From Aminobacterium colombiense DSM 12261 (GTDB lineage Bacteria > Synergistota > Synergistia > Synergistales > Aminobacteriaceae): DNA of 64,000 bases. Below, piece after piece: positions 1 through 11,300 of the stretch (its first letter is position 1; the number at the start of each line of letters is the position of its first letter). Position numbers and translations under genes: made by a program. Under the pieces are notes generated by a model. That model saw nothing but the letters and a program-made list of their open reading frames with translations, ran no database searches and had not been told where the DNA came from. The stretch spans positions 1,674,001-1,738,000 of the forward strand of contig NC_014011.1 in NCBI RefSeq assembly GCF_000025885.1, read 5' to 3'.

Positions 1-39
1 GCTTTCAACTCTCTGCGCAGAAAAGGCACAGCTGAATAA
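1..39 (+). CDS. possible C-terminal tail of an upstream gene (partial)
   Basis: Frame 1 is open from the window edge to a TAA at 37-39 and reads AFNSLRRKGTAE. It could be the last codons of a gene starting outside the window. Twelve codons are too few to identify anything, and the open frame may be chance. The TAA sits just before the Shine-Dalgarno sequence of the next gene, which is the spacing expected of an operon. Confidence 0.3.
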   Translation, partial: AFNSLRRKGTAE

Positions 40-54
40 AGGAGAATAGATTCC

Positions 55-660
55 ATGCTTGAAGCTGCAGTAACATGGCTTGTAATAACAATTGGCAAAC
101 TCGGATATTTAGGCATAGTTTGCCTCATGTTCCTTGAGTCTTCCTTTTTTCCCTTCCCCAGTGAAGTCGTAATCCCCCCTGCCGGGTATTTAGCCTTTCT
201 AGGGGAAATGAACCTTTTTCTTGTAATTTTTATGGGTATTCTGGGAAGCATGCTCGGGGCGCTCTTTAATTACTGGATTTCCCTCCGATTTGGACGGCCA
301 TTCTTTCAGAAGTATGGACGATATTTCTTTATCAGCCAATCTACCCTGGATAAAGCTGATGTTTTTTTTGCTCAACATGGCCACATCAGCACTCTTATTG
401 GCCGCCTGCTGCCGGGGATACGACAGTATATATCCCTCCCCGCAGGCCTTTCTCGCATGCCCCTTTTTCCTTTTTGCCTTTTCACAGCCATTGGCTCAGG
501 CCTTTGGGTTGCTGTTCTCGCCTTTGTAGGATATTGGGTTGGAAATAATAAAGAGCTAGTCTCCCAATATCTTCATAATGTCACTATTCTGGCTATTATT
601 CTCTGCCTTCTATTGGGAGGGCTTTATGTCTTCCGTGTGAAGCAGAAAAAATCCCGGTAG
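55..660 (+). CDS. DedA family integral membrane protein
   Basis: 201-residue hydrophobic protein of the DedA/SNARE-associated family, which are inner-membrane proteins linked to lipid (undecaprenyl phosphate or phosphatidylethanolamine) flipping and membrane homeostasis. Visible family marks are the N-terminal membrane segment followed by [20 protein letters not shown] (about residues 28-47), a Gly-rich second segment ([11 protein letters not shown]), the [19 protein letters not shown] loop (about 117-135) and a final hydrophobic helix before a basic tail. ATG 55 has an AAAGGAG ribosome site. The gene is convergent with the DUF255 gene. The exact lipid substrate cannot be read from the sequence. 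Confidence 0.88.
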   Translation: MLEAAVTWLVITIGKLGYLGIVCLMFLESSFFPFPSEVVIPPAGYLAFLGEMNLFLVIFMGILGSMLGALFNYWISLRFGRPFFQKYGRYFFISQSTLDKADVFFAQHGHISTLIGRLLPGIRQYISLPAGLSRMPLFPFCLFTAIGSGLWVAVLAFVGYWVGNNKELVSQYLHNVTILAIILCLLLGGLYVFRVKQKKSR

Positions 661-685
661 GCAAGAATACGCCCCTGTACAGGGA

Positions 686-2473
686 CTACTCGTCACTTAA
701 AGCAAGAGTTGCCGTAAGAAGATGAGTATACATCGCGGGAACCTGTTGAACCCTCTGAGCAAAAGCTTCGCCTATACCACGAGCCATTTCATAATATTCT
801 TTATTGCCCGTTCTCTTATTGAAGCGCAACAGATTCATCATGGCAACGGAATTTCCTGAAACCATAACGCCGTCTTCCCCACTCCACGGTCTGAAGAAAA
901 GAAGCTCATCTAAGCCCGAGTTCATAAAATATCCGCCCCGTTTCGGGTCGTAAAAAATATCATTCATGGAACGAAGAAGCCCCATCCCTTTCTCACCATA
1001 GTCTTCTTCCCCTGTTGCTTCTTCCAACTCTAAAAGAGCTCTGATGAAGAAGGAATAATCGTTGAGCAACCCCGGAATATGGCCTTTGCCGTCAGCCACA
1101 GAGTGGTAGACTTCTTTTTCTTGATAAACAGCCTTTTCCAGGAGAAAATCAACTGCATTTCGGGCAGCTTCTATGAATTGCCTTTCTTCAAAGATCCGCC
1201 CAGCAAAGGCCAGGGCCTCAATCATCAAGGCGTTCCAGTCCGTTAGAATCTTTCTGTCACAGTGAGGCCGTACTCGCCTGTTTCTCGCTTCAAAGAGCAG
1301 GGCTCGGGATTTTTGTAGGCTTTGATCCAGTTTTTGAAGCTCAACATTATATGTGGCGGCAAGTTCTTCAAGTGAAGCCGGAAGAGCCAGGACATTGCCT
1401 TCCCCATGAATGCCATAGGCCTGTAAAAAAAGCTGACGGTCCTCTGAAGGCACCAGCCTGCGTATCTCCTCTTCTGTCCACACATAAAAACGTCCTTCCA
1501 CCCCTTCACTATCGGCATCCTCCGCAGCAAAGAACACTCCTTCCGGGGATCTCAGGTCTCGCAGAACATAAGCGGCTATTTCAAAGGCTATTTTCTTGTA
1601 TATGTCCCTGCCTGTCATTTCCCAGGCCGCTGTATAGGCCTTGAGAAGAAGGGCCTGATCGTAAAGCATTTTCTCGAAATGGGGAATCTTCCACTCTCTA
1701 TCTGTAGAATATCGGGCAAATCCGCCTCCTAAATGATCCCGTATGCCCCCCATAGCCATACAATCAAGTGTTTTCTCAACCATTTTGATGGCCTTTTCTT
1801 CTTTAAAAATCTTGCCATATTCAAGTAAGAAAAGAAGAACGGGGGGCATTGGAAACTTTGGAGCTTTCGAAAAACCACCCCACAAAGGATCAAAGTTTCG
1901 GCTCAATTCCTGAAAAGCCTTCTTTGCTAAGTTTTTGTCAGGGCATGTTCCCTTTTGATTAGTCATCTCTTTTTCAAGAGCATTCATAATGCTTTCTGCA
2001 GACTTAAGCACGTCCTCTTTTTGCATCAGCCAGAGCCATTTGACCCGGGGAACCATGTCCATAAGGCCGGGGATCCGGCCCGAAGTTTCTTTAGGGATAT
2101 AACTTGCGGCAAAGAAAGGTTTCCCATTGGGTGTGAGAAAAAGGTTCAATGGCCAGCCGCCGCTCCCATTCATAATCAGGCTTACTGCCATACAGACATG
2201 GTCAATATCAGGGCGTTCTTCCCTATCGACCTTTATGGAAACGCACGCATCATTCAGGAGCTGAGCCACTTCTTCATCGCTGAAGCACTCTTTTTCCATC
2301 ACGTGACACCAATGGCAGGTGGAATATCCTATGCTGAGGAAAATTGGCTTATTTTCTTCCTGTGCCTTTGTAAAAGCCTCTTTACCCCAGGGATGCCAAT
2401 CTACAGGATTATGGGCATGTTGGAGAAGGTATGGGCTTTTTTCAGTAATTAATCTGTTCTCCTTATTTTTCAT
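686..2473 (-). CDS. DUF255 / thioredoxin-like domain protein (YyaL, SSP411 family)
   Basis: About 595 residues, the usual size for this widespread family. The N-terminus carries the family signature NPVDWHPWG followed by a thioredoxin-fold motif [16 protein letters not shown] (about 50-65), with a CxxC redox pair, and [10 protein letters not shown]. The remainder resembles an (alpha/alpha)6 glycosidase-like barrel ([33 protein letters not shown] split over two blocks). The biochemical role is unsettled; a redox or N-acylglucosamine-epimerase-like activity has been suggested for relatives. Start: ATG 2473 lies 7 bases after AGAGG; an in-frame GTG directly before it is an alternative. No neighbour suggests a pathway. 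Confidence 0.88.
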   Translation of the reverse strand: MKNKENRLITEKSPYLLQHAHNPVDWHPWGKEAFTKAQEENKPIFLSIGYSTCHWCHVMEKECFSDEEVAQLLNDACVSIKVDREERPDIDHVCMAVSLIMNGSGGWPLNLFLTPNGKPFFAASYIPKETSGRIPGLMDMVPRVKWLWLMQKEDVLKSAESIMNALEKEMTNQKGTCPDKNLAKKAFQELSRNFDPLWGGFSKAPKFPMPPVLLFLLEYGKIFKEEKAIKMVEKTLDCMAMGGIRDHLGGGFARYSTDREWKIPHFEKMLYDQALLLKAYTAAWEMTGRDIYKKIAFEIAAYVLRDLRSPEGVFFAAEDADSEGVEGRFYVWTEEEIRRLVPSEDRQLFLQAYGIHGEGNVLALPASLEELAATYNVELQKLDQSLQKSRALLFEARNRRVRPHCDRKILTDWNALMIEALAFAGRIFEERQFIEAARNAVDFLLEKAVYQEKEVYHSVADGKGHIPGLLNDYSFFIRALLELEEATGEEDYGEKGMGLLRSMNDIFYDPKRGGYFMNSGLDELLFFRPWSGEDGVMVSGNSVAMMNLLRFNKRTGNKEYYEMARGIGEAFAQRVQQVPAMYTHLLTATLALSDE

Positions 2474-2513
2474 CACAACACCTCTATTGGTTCAACAAAC
2501 GACAAGACCACTG

Positions 2514-2819
2514 TCAAAATAAGCTCAACGTCACGTATGCGGCAAAAATAGCCGCCAGGACTGACAGAATCAATCCTCCTCTAAACCACGAAAAAAGGGC
2601 AGCTGTACCAATGCCCGCCAACGTAGGCATCATCATTTCAGAAGATGATTCTACTATTCCCCTCACAATAAGGACACCGAGGGCCGTATAGGGAATAGCG
2701 AAGAGAATTTTTCTCATAAAAGGGGATATCCTCTTTTCAGAAAGGGCCAAAAAGGGGCACAGCCTGGGAATATAGGTCACCAAAAGCATCCCGGCAATAA
2801 GAGGCAAAGAACTTTTCAT
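2514..2819 (-). CDS. azlD: AzlD-type small subunit of branched-chain amino acid exporter
   Basis: 101-residue, nearly wholly hydrophobic protein with the AzlD pattern: an N-terminal helix then TYIPRLCPFLALSEKRISPFMRKILFAIPYTALG, which fits the conserved R-P-F loop and following helix of the family. AzlD pairs with AzlC to export branched-chain amino acids and their analogues (azaleucine resistance). Its ATG overlaps the azlC stop in an ATGA, so the two are translationally coupled. For an amino-acid fermenter, export of excess branched-chain amino acids is plausible, but the substrate is inferred from the family only. Confidence 0.85.
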   Translation of the reverse strand: MKSSLPLIAGMLLVTYIPRLCPFLALSEKRISPFMRKILFAIPYTALGVLIVRGIVESSSEMMMPTLAGIGTAALFSWFRGGLILSVLAAIFAAYVTLSLF

Positions 2820-3523
2820 ATCTTATCTCCTTCACAGGAGTCTTTTAAAAGGAAAGGACCTGCAGTGGAGCCTATGATGATGGCTGTAATAAGTTTCCAG
2901 CCATCTGGAAAAAACTTCAAAGCGTCAAGGGCAATATAAGTGAAACCAGATAGGCCAGCGAGAGTAAGGGCTGCCATTGACTTTTTGATTTCTGGCGTAA
3001 GTATGGCTGTGAACATGGCATAGAGACCAACTCCAAGGCTGATTTGGACTGTTTCGGGCAAAATTGTCCCCACCACATAGCCTGTCGCTGTTCCCCCTAT
3101 CCACGCTCCGTAGGAAATTCCATTTAACGCCAGCAAAAATGCAGCGGTAAGCTTGCCCTCGTGCAAAGACGCTACCGAAAATGTTTCATCTGTGATGCCA
3201 AAGGCTATAAAGGGCAGCCATTTCTTATTTATATTATTGAGACGGGCAGCCAGGGAGGCGCTCATCACCATATGACGCAGATTCAAAAGAAATGTGGCTA
3301 AAACAATGTCTCCTGTGGCTATGCCTGCCCTCAGTAGATCAAGAGCCATAAACTGGCTCGCTCCAGCAAACACGAGGATGGAAAAGAGGCAGTTCTCCCC
3401 AAAAGGCACCCCTACATTACGGGCTAAAAGCCCAAAGGCCATGCCGATAGGAACGTATCCTATCACGATAGGGAACCCTGCCTTAAGCCCATCATAAAGG
3501 CTTTTTTCTTGTAGTTTGTTCAT
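2816..3523 (-). CDS. azlC: AzlC-type large subunit of branched-chain amino acid exporter
   Basis: 235-residue membrane protein with about 6-7 hydrophobic segments. Family marks include GLKAGFPIVIGYVPIGMAFG near the N-terminus, VFAGASQFMALDLL (about 52-65), LNLRHMVMSASLA (about 80-92) and FGITDETFSV (about 108-117). These are typical of AzlC exporters. It sits 12 bases after the HAD phosphatase and overlaps azlD by four bases, so all three minus-strand genes probably share a transcript. Confidence 0.88.
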   Translation of the reverse strand: MNKLQEKSLYDGLKAGFPIVIGYVPIGMAFGLLARNVGVPFGENCLFSILVFAGASQFMALDLLRAGIATGDIVLATFLLNLRHMVMSASLAARLNNINKKWLPFIAFGITDETFSVASLHEGKLTAAFLLALNGISYGAWIGGTATGYVVGTILPETVQISLGVGLYAMFTAILTPEIKKSMAALTLAGLSGFTYIALDALKFFPDGWKLITAIIIGSTAGPFLLKDSCEGDKI

Positions 3524-3535
3524 CTCAAGGGGCCT

Positions 3536-4165
3536 CTAAAAAAGAGAGAGGATGTCCTCTATTTTATCGAAGGTGTGCCATGCCCCTGAGATTTCAAGTT
3601 CACGAGCTGAAAAATTACCCGTTGTCAAACCTATACCCCGTACTCCTGCGGCCACTGATGTCATCATATCGAGGTCAGTATCCCCTACATAGAACACTTC
3701 TTCGGCTCCTGCGCCTAGAAGGTCCATGCTCTTGTTCAAGATGTCCGGAGCAGGCTTTGGATGTTCCACATCCTGAATGCCTATAATATGCTCAAAAAAA
3801 GCATCCAGTTTCTGAGACTCTACTACCGGGCGGGCATTCTGACGATTCGATGCCACTGCGAGGCGGATTCCTTTATCACGCAGGGATTCTAAAAGAGGGA
3901 ACGTGCCGGGGAAGACCCGAATTCCAGCATATTCCTGCTCAACAAAAAAACTTCGGTACTCTGTAAGCCATTCCTCTTTAAACTCACCCCAGAGGTGTAA
4001 CCATGAATCTCGAATGGGCATCCCTATGGTCTTCAAGACTTCTTCTCTCGTAACATTACGCAACCCATGTTCCCTCGCAAGACGATTAGTGCTATTGGTA
4101 ATGGCATAGCTGCTGTCTGCCAGGGTCATGTCGAAGTCAAAAATGACAGCTTTTACCACGTTCAT
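3536..4165 (-). CDS. HAD-superfamily phosphatase (phosphoglycolate phosphatase-like)
   Basis: 209 residues. Motif I is FDFDMTLADSS (about 9-19) with both catalytic aspartates, motif II is LAVASNR (about 100-106), the motif III lysine is in HPKPAPDIL (about 135-143), and motif IV is VFYVGDTDLDMM (about 157-168). A helical cap lies between motifs I and II, so this is subclass I, like Gph/PpaX/YjjG phosphatases. The substrate is not determinable. It heads the HAD-azlC-azlD minus-strand group; start ATG 4165 has AAGGTGG just upstream. Confidence 0.85.
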   Translation of the reverse strand: MNVVKAVIFDFDMTLADSSYAITNSTNRLAREHGLRNVTREEVLKTIGMPIRDSWLHLWGEFKEEWLTEYRSFFVEQEYAGIRVFPGTFPLLESLRDKGIRLAVASNRQNARPVVESQKLDAFFEHIIGIQDVEHPKPAPDILNKSMDLLGAGAEEVFYVGDTDLDMMTSVAAGVRGIGLTTGNFSARELEISGAWHTFDKIEDILSLF

Positions 4166-4323
4166 TCCACCTTACTTTAAAGAATTCTTTTACATAACAC
4201 AAGAAATCTTTTTGATTTCAGAGCATACTACCCTAACCTAGAGGAAAAATCAAAAAATTTCTTTATCTCTCAGACTTTGTTTACTATTATAGGCCTAAGT
4301 TTTCTATAAGGGGGGGACTTCTA

Positions 4324-5415
4324 ATGTCATACAAAAAAACAAAACCATTAAGAGCGCTTTTTATAGGATTTGGCCATGTGGGCCAGCAAATTGCCAAAAT
4401 CCTTACCAGAGAAAGGGATAATTTTCCAGGTCTTGCCTCCCTTGACCTCAAGACCATCGCCATTATTGGGAGGTCAAAAGGCAACCTGGTCAATGAAAAA
4501 GAAGGAGTGGACCTCCGAAAAGCCCTCGACGAAGTTGAGGAGATGAAAACATTTTCCTCGTCGAACCCTGACAGAAGAGACATTTCCGCACTAGAAGCCG
4601 CACGCTCTCTTGACTATGATGTTCTCATCGAACTTTCCAACCTCTCAATCGAAAACCGGGGGGAACCGGCAATAAGCCATATTCGATCAGCGCTGGAAAG
4701 AGGGCGCCATGCTATAACGGCCAACAAGGGACCTGTGGCCTTTGCCTATAGCGAACTCAAGGGTCTTGCGGAAAAAATGGAAACTTCACTCCTTTACGAA
4801 ACTACTGTTATGGATGGAGCTCCAGTCTTTAACATGGCACGTTGCTGCTTGAAAGGGTGCACTGTCAAAGGAATTGAAGGGATTCTTAATTCTACTACTA
4901 ATTTTGTCCTTTCCATGATGGAAGAGGGACAATGCATGGATGATGCCGTAAAAGAAGCTCAGAAGATAGGCATAGCGGAAGCTGATCCAAATTACGATCT
5001 GGAAGGATGGGATTCGTCAGCAAAGATCTCGATTCTTGCCAACGCCCTCATGGGAGCATCCATATCCCCCATCCACGTAGACAGAAAAGGCATTGCCGGT
5101 CTGAGCACTGAGGATGTTGAAAAGACTCTGAATTCAGGAAAAAGGCTAAAACTCATCTGCAAGGCCTGGCTCGCGGGGAAGGATGTGAGAGCAAGTGTCA
5201 AATTAGAAGAGATTCCTTCGAGACACCATTTTAACCTGGTAATGGGAAGCGGATCTGTAATCACCATCGAAACGGATCTCATGGGACCCATAGTATTAAC
5301 CCAGCAAAATCCCACTCTTTATGATACTGCCTATGGCGTATTGAGTGATCTTATGACTCTATCGTCCACCATGGAAACCGGTGTGCAAACAGACAGCATT
5401 AACTCTTTACTGTAG
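4324..5415 (+). CDS. hom: homoserine dehydrogenase
   Basis: 363 residues. It reduces aspartate semialdehyde to homoserine, the branch point to threonine and methionine. The N-terminal NAD(P) fold shows LFIGFGHVGQQIAKIL (about 12-27). The catalytic domain shows ITANKGPVAF (about 132-141), EGILNSTTNFVLSMM (about 184-198) and EADPNYDLEGWDSSAKISIL (about 219-238), with the Glu, Asp and Lys residues of this enzyme class. It ends about 70 residues before the usual length of the long form and lacks the C-terminal ACT domain, so threonine feedback through that domain is not expected. Start ATG 4324 follows a GGGGGG-rich ribosome site. No other threonine or methionine synthesis gene is adjacent. Confidence 0.86.
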   Translation: MSYKKTKPLRALFIGFGHVGQQIAKILTRERDNFPGLASLDLKTIAIIGRSKGNLVNEKEGVDLRKALDEVEEMKTFSSSNPDRRDISALEAARSLDYDVLIELSNLSIENRGEPAISHIRSALERGRHAITANKGPVAFAYSELKGLAEKMETSLLYETTVMDGAPVFNMARCCLKGCTVKGIEGILNSTTNFVLSMMEEGQCMDDAVKEAQKIGIAEADPNYDLEGWDSSAKISILANALMGASISPIHVDRKGIAGLSTEDVEKTLNSGKRLKLICKAWLAGKDVRASVKLEEIPSRHHFNLVMGSGSVITIETDLMGPIVLTQQNPTLYDTAYGVLSDLMTLSSTMETGVQTDSINSLL

Positions 5416-5456
5416 AATAAGAATGGTCTTAGCGAATTATTCTGGGAGGGTCATCT

Positions 5457-8390
5457 ATGGTAAGTTTGCCCCGTATTGTTCTGTATCAGAGAATCTCAGA
5501 ACTTGAAAGGGAATTATATACTGATGCTCAAAGGGAACTTTGTACGTTCTTCGTCCCCACAAGTAGAGACAGAAAAATATTGCAAGACTTCCTTCTTCCG
5601 AAAAGCACGGCAGGGGACAGTTCTCCTATTATCTGGAGATGGGAAGACCTGACCCGCCACCTTGAAATACTTCTCGCGGCCAGTTGCGAGGGGTTGCGTT
5701 TTCGACGCCAGATCGACCCACCCGACCACTGGCTTATCGTTCGATATATTTTACATGGCTTCCTGGATGGACACCCTGAGAAAGAGCAGCTGCCTCCCGG
5801 AATTCGTCAGCCCGGATTTATTTCTACCCTGGGGGATCAATTCCGCGAATTGCTTCGAGAGGCTATCTCTCCTGAAATTCTGGGGAGATCCCTCGGCTGC
5901 GGCGCTTGCCAAAAAAATAATTGTACAAAAACTGCCGCCCCTGAAGGCATTTTATGCCGGCTGTTTCATCTTTACGTTGAATATCTGGAAACCTGGCATC
6001 TTATGGACAGCGCCCAAGTCCCCCTCATAGCCCTTGAGCTTCTTCAGAAAGGAGAGCCATCCCTCCTTCAGTGGATAAGGAGCCGCCGCTTCATATTTGT
6101 CGGCTTTCTCAGTTTCAGTTCAAGCCAAATGGCCCTTCTTTCTTATATGTCTTCAATAGGGGTGTCTATCACTTTATATTCTCCCAACACCGGTATCGAT
6201 GACTTTTACACTACAGTGGACCAATTCCCATCAGCTCTAGTGGAGGGAACCCGATCTTCGGGCCCCTTCAAGGCACTCCGCATAGTAGCTGGCTCACCTC
6301 GAATGGAAATGGAGACTCTGGCTCGGGAACTGGTCCTCTGGAAAAACAAGAAGGGCTATCTGTCAGGCCAGGAGATTCTACCTGCCGAAACTCCGTGGCA
6401 AAATATTGGCATGGTTTTTGACGCTCCTCTTTTACCTCTCGCAGAAGAGGTACTGCAGCGATATCGCATCCCTTATTCAATAAATGAGGGCCTCACGGTG
6501 GGACAGACTGCACTCTGGGATATAGCCCGTCGGATCTGGAATGCCGGTGAACATGGATGGCCTCTCGGAGAAACCTGGGATATCCTTCGCGAACCCTGTC
6601 TGGCAGGAAGGGAGATAGCAACTTCACCACCCGCTGATATCTTCACTCTTAATGAGAAAGGGTGGATCGGTTTCTTGGAGCACGCAGCTCCTGAACGAGG
6701 GTTAGACTCTTTTAAAAAGATGTGCCTTTTTGTAAAGACCATAAAAAAAGGCGGCACTCCCGTGGAAATACTATCTGCTCTTTATTCCCTGGCTGCAGAA
6801 AATCCCTCGTGGGGGAAAGAGCTTTCTCTCTGGGCTATGGACCACCCAGAGTTTGACGAATCTATCCGCCGTCTTCAGGCAGCATTGCGAGAGACAGAAC
6901 ATAAGGTTGAAAGTCTTGGAGAGCTTCAAGACCGTATTGGACCTGCGGGGCAGGTTCGGTTCTCCGGTTCTGAAGCCGTCTCCTTTCTACATCACTGGAC
7001 ATCTATGGCTACTATATGGCTTCCACCGGCAATAAAAGGGGCCCTTTCTCTGTTTATAGGAACTCCTCCAGTTCTTGAAAAAAACTCTCTCTGGATCATG
7101 CCAAACATCACTGCTTCCATCTGGCCGGGGAAAATGAGCGAATCCTCCCTTCTTCCCGACAGGCATAAATTGGCGCTGCATGACTTAACAGGTACGGAAC
7201 GAGGGCACCTCCCCCTTTTAAAAGAAAAAAGAGATCAGAGAGAAGCTCTGTTCAGACGTCTCGTTGCCTGTGGAGAAGACCTGCTTATTCTCTCCTCTCC
7301 TTCAACAGATGCCCTAGGAAAACCCCTTCCACCCTCTCCATTCTTAGGAAAAGGGGTTTCTGAGAACTGGATATCCTTCCCTGACGACATGGCTCCTCTG
7401 GAGAGGTCACTCAGTCATCTCCTTCCTCAAAACGAAGAAACCATGGTGCAACATGTGGAGATAGGGGAAGACGCTTCGCCCTATGGAGGGATATTACGAG
7501 AACTGCCTACGTTCAGAGGTGATGCACCTGAACCATTGAAAGGACATTTGAGCGCTCTGGACGATTATGAAAGTTGCCCCTTCCGCTTCGTCAACTTGAA
7601 CGTGCTTAAAATAGAAGAGCCAGCCGAACCTGGACTGGATGTACGAAAATGCGGCAGCACCCTTCACCTTCTCTGGGAAAGGGTGTGGCAAGCCTATGAG
7701 CAGACGTCTCGCCCTCTTTCTTTATTGGCCCGACAGTATTGGGAAGAAACCCTGGAGGAAAGTTACCCTGAATTGCTGAGAGTTCCCCAACTTGCCAGAC
7801 ATAAGGAGTTACTTTTACAACAAGTGACAGGGCTGGCTGATCTTCAGCAATCCATGGAAAACAACGGCCTGGCAGGGCTCCGGCTTAAACAGTTCAGGGA
7901 ATTGGATCTGCCTATTCTAATAGTGGACGGGGTTTCTTTCACTGGAAAGGCCGACCGCATTGAATACCTTCATGACGGAAGAATTCTTATTTTTGACTAC
8001 AAGCTGGGAAAAAGTAACGGACGGAACAAAAGCTTACAGCTGGCGGCCTATGCCCTGGCCCTGCTGGAAGGGAAAGGGAAGAAAACGCACCTTCCGGTAA
8101 CCGGCGTATCAGGGGGCTTATACCTTTGTCATGGCGATACTTCTGTGGCAGGAGCCATTGAAGGGAAAGACCTCCAGAATATAACCGGGGGGAAAAATGG
8201 CCGAAGCAACAATGCTCTGGAAACGCTCTTCCTTGAAGCGCAAGGGGCTCTTGAACGCATGGCTGCAAGTCTGAAGACCGGCGTTTTCCCGCCCTCCTAT
8301 GGTTCGGAAACCTGTCGCCACTGTTCTCTTAATCTTATGTGCAGAAAAAGCGAACTTGGGGGCCAAGGTGAAAATGACGAAAATGAATAG
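5457..8390 (+). CDS. addB: AddB-like PD-(D/E)XK nuclease subunit of helicase-nuclease
   Basis: 977 residues. The C-terminal nuclease domain shows GKADRIE (about 828-834), then IFDYKLGK (about 844-851), matching the D and DxK metal-binding pattern of RecB-family nucleases. Four cysteines form an iron-sulphur staple: one in ESCPFRF (about 704) and three in CRHCSLNLMC (about 953-962). The N-terminal helicase-like half has no clear Walker A, as is common for a degenerate AddB helicase core. It precedes addA with overlapping ends, as in the AddAB double-strand-break end-resection complex. Start ATG 5457 has GGGAGGG upstream. Confidence 0.83.
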   Translation: MVSLPRIVLYQRISELERELYTDAQRELCTFFVPTSRDRKILQDFLLPKSTAGDSSPIIWRWEDLTRHLEILLAASCEGLRFRRQIDPPDHWLIVRYILHGFLDGHPEKEQLPPGIRQPGFISTLGDQFRELLREAISPEILGRSLGCGACQKNNCTKTAAPEGILCRLFHLYVEYLETWHLMDSAQVPLIALELLQKGEPSLLQWIRSRRFIFVGFLSFSSSQMALLSYMSSIGVSITLYSPNTGIDDFYTTVDQFPSALVEGTRSSGPFKALRIVAGSPRMEMETLARELVLWKNKKGYLSGQEILPAETPWQNIGMVFDAPLLPLAEEVLQRYRIPYSINEGLTVGQTALWDIARRIWNAGEHGWPLGETWDILREPCLAGREIATSPPADIFTLNEKGWIGFLEHAAPERGLDSFKKMCLFVKTIKKGGTPVEILSALYSLAAENPSWGKELSLWAMDHPEFDESIRRLQAALRETEHKVESLGELQDRIGPAGQVRFSGSEAVSFLHHWTSMATIWLPPAIKGALSLFIGTPPVLEKNSLWIMPNITASIWPGKMSESSLLPDRHKLALHDLTGTERGHLPLLKEKRDQREALFRRLVACGEDLLILSSPSTDALGKPLPPSPFLGKGVSENWISFPDDMAPLERSLSHLLPQNEETMVQHVEIGEDASPYGGILRELPTFRGDAPEPLKGHLSALDDYESCPFRFVNLNVLKIEEPAEPGLDVRKCGSTLHLLWERVWQAYEQTSRPLSLLARQYWEETLEESYPELLRVPQLARHKELLLQQVTGLADLQQSMENNGLAGLRLKQFRELDLPILIVDGVSFTGKADRIEYLHDGRILIFDYKLGKSNGRNKSLQLAAYALALLEGKGKKTHLPVTGVSGGLYLCHGDTSVAGAIEGKDLQNITGGKNGRSNNALETLFLEAQGALERMAASLKTGVFPPSYGSETCRHCSLNLMCRKSELGGQGENDENE

Positions 8391-11300
8391 TGCTTTTACT
8401 CAGCTTCTAAAAGAAAGAACTCAGCCAGGCCAATTCAAGGCCATTACTGCTGATGCGCCTCTTGTGGCAGTGAGTGCGGGAGCCGGAACGGGAAAAACCT
8501 GGACCCTCGCCTGGCGTTTTATATGGATCCTCGTCACAGGAAGGGCCGACACAAACGAAATCCTTACTCTCACCTTTACAGAAAAGGCTGCTCTGGAAAT
8601 GGCGGAACGAATAAAAAATCTGCTCTTACAACTCGCCATGGAACTACCGTCCCAAAAGGTTTTTTTTCAAAAGGCGGCAGATCGTATCGATGAGGGATAT
8701 ATTTCTACCATCCACTCTTTTTCTATGAGGGTTTTGAAGGAGTGCGGCCTGGCAACGGAGCTGGATCCGGAATCGGGAACCATTGCTCCTCCCCAAGAAA
8801 GTCTCTTCTGGAAAGAAGCGGAAGAGGCCCTTGACCGATGGGATGGAAACTGGTTTGCCAAAAGCTCCTCCCACCTATGGGCCCAGCGGATCGCCAAGCT
8901 TTTCTCAGATCCTCTCTTTATGGATAGTGTCAATACTTTCGGACCAAATGCAACAGTGGAACTGGCTAAGAGCTCCCTCGCTCTTTTTGCCAGCCAGGGG
9001 CAAACTCCAAAAGACCTATGGCAGTGGGGCTCAGACCTTTTTTCTAGAGATCAGGACGCTGTTGACACAGCCAGATTAACGCTCTTTAGGCGATGGGAAG
9101 ATGAATGGCATCGCTTTCTTCAACCTGAATCGGGCATCTTTTACAACCTGAACGAGCTGGGAGGGACTGGTAAACTATGCGGCAATGTCAGAAATCTCAT
9201 AACCCGATGGCAGCAGCAGCCTTCTAAAGAGAATCTGCCGCACTTTATCCAAAGCCTTATAGAGGGGTTAAAGGGTGCCAGTGGAAAACTTGCTAACGAA
9301 ATAGCCTTTCATCTGAAAGAACCTGTTTCCCAATATCGCAACCGCCTCATAAAAGAAGAACCTTGGATAACTGTCTTCACTCAGGGATTTGATGAAAAGG
9401 AACAGGCATATCGAAGCTGTCTTCTTGGTTTTTCCGCCATTCTCTGGCAATTATGGGATGAATTCCGACGAAGAAAGAACCGTCTCTCTTTCGACGACAT
9501 GATTCGCTATGCCATGGAAGCCCTGGAACACAGTCCTTCATACGCAGAGCGTTTTAAAGAGATCCTTGTGGATGAGTTTCAGGACACCAACCCTCTCCAG
9601 GACCGTCTTATCCAGGCAGTACGAAGCCATAGCCAGCGCCTTTTCATTGTAGGGGACCTGAAACAATCAATCTATCGATTTCGCCATGCAGACCTCTCTC
9701 TCTTCGGTTCATACATCAAAAAAGCTAAATACGGTCATGGAGACTATATCCTCCTCGACACAAGCTTCAGAAGCAAAGAAATTCTTGTTCATGAGGTAAA
9801 CGATCTTTTTTCTTCAGTCTGGAAAGATGGTCTAGGGCAGGAATTGCCCCTTCCCTTCGAGTCCCTGGAAGTCCCTCACTATCTTTCTACCCATGAGCTC
9901 CGTCAGCAATGTACCGTAGATCCCTTCCTCACCTATCTCGAAGGAGGCAAGGAAGGCGAAAAGATACGTGAAGCACGGCTTCGCCAGATTAGGCGGCTCG
10001 CCCTTCTTTTCTCTCAATATTACGAAGAAAAGCGAACAGTCTGGGACAAACAGAAAGAGTGTCTCCGTCCAGTGCAGTGGAAGGACATGGCCATACTTGT
10101 GCCATCCCGTACAAGCTGGTTCCCTCTTCTAGAAAAGATATTTTTTGAGGAATTTCAGCTTCCCATATACTTTGAAGGAAGTACAAGCTACTTTTCAAGA
10201 AGCGAAATACAGGATCTCATAGCTCTTCTCAACTTCCTTGATGACCCCGGAAAGGAACTGTACCTTATGAGCTTTCTCTCTTCACCCTTATCCTCTCTTT
10301 CTCTGGAAGAAGTCAGGGATCTTGCCCTCGATGCACCTAAAGGATACCGCCTCCAGGCTTTTCAGGAAAAATGGCCTCATCTTGCGCGGCAAATAGATGA
10401 CTGGCGTTTGATGGCCCATTTCCTCGGGCCGTCTGCCGTTCTGGCATCCTTTCTTGAGAAAAGCGACTCCTTCCTTAGAGCTTTCCCGGCGTGGAAAAGA
10501 CGCGGCGTGGCAGCCAACATGCGAAAAGCTATCGATATGGCCCGAGAGTTTGAGGAAGCTATTGGCACAAGCCTTCCCGGCTGCGCCTCTTATCTGAGGG
10601 AGGCCATGGAAAGACAGGAGAAGTTCGCGGAACCCGATGTTTCCAACGAGAAAGAAAACGTCATCAGAGTAATGACCGTCCATGGCTCCAAAGGACTGGA
10701 ATTCCCGGTGCTGGCTGTTCTCGGTCTCGAAAGAACCAGCAGTGCAGGAGAGAAAGGAAGCCTTATGCCATCCCCCAAAATGGGCGTTGCCCTCAGCCGT
10801 ATTCCGGGCGAAAGAAACTCTGGGCAAGCTCCCCTGGCCTGGTCCCTCTCACGCCTTTTTGAAGAACAGGAAGAGTATGAGGAGTGGCAGCGTCTTTTTT
10901 ACGTGGCATGCACCCGAGCTCGAGATAGCCTCATCTTGTGCGGCCATCTTCCATGGAGAAGGGACGGATATTCACCGGGGGATCGTTCTTGGCTGAAAAT
11001 GCTGCTGTCTTGGAATCCCGAACTGCTTCCATTGACAGACGAACCGGCTGCTAAGGCAGGAGGGCCCAAAGAAGAGAGAGAGCGCTCTCATAAATACAGC
11101 AGTGTTCCCCTCCCTTCTTCTGAACATCAGTATCTGGCAAGAATCAGCGCCACATCCTTTGCTCTTTTTCAATACTGCCCATACGCCTACCGCATGAAAC
11201 ACCGGCAGGGCCATGAACTGGTCTGGGAGCAGCCTGGAGAATATCCCTCAGAGGGCGGCGCAGATGTGGGAAGTCTGGTCCACTATCTGCTCTCACAATG

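Noticed and set aside
8299-8373. Earlier start for addA at 8299
   Set aside because: It would overlap addB by 92 bases and has no ribosome site; the UvrD domain begins naturally after ATG 8374.
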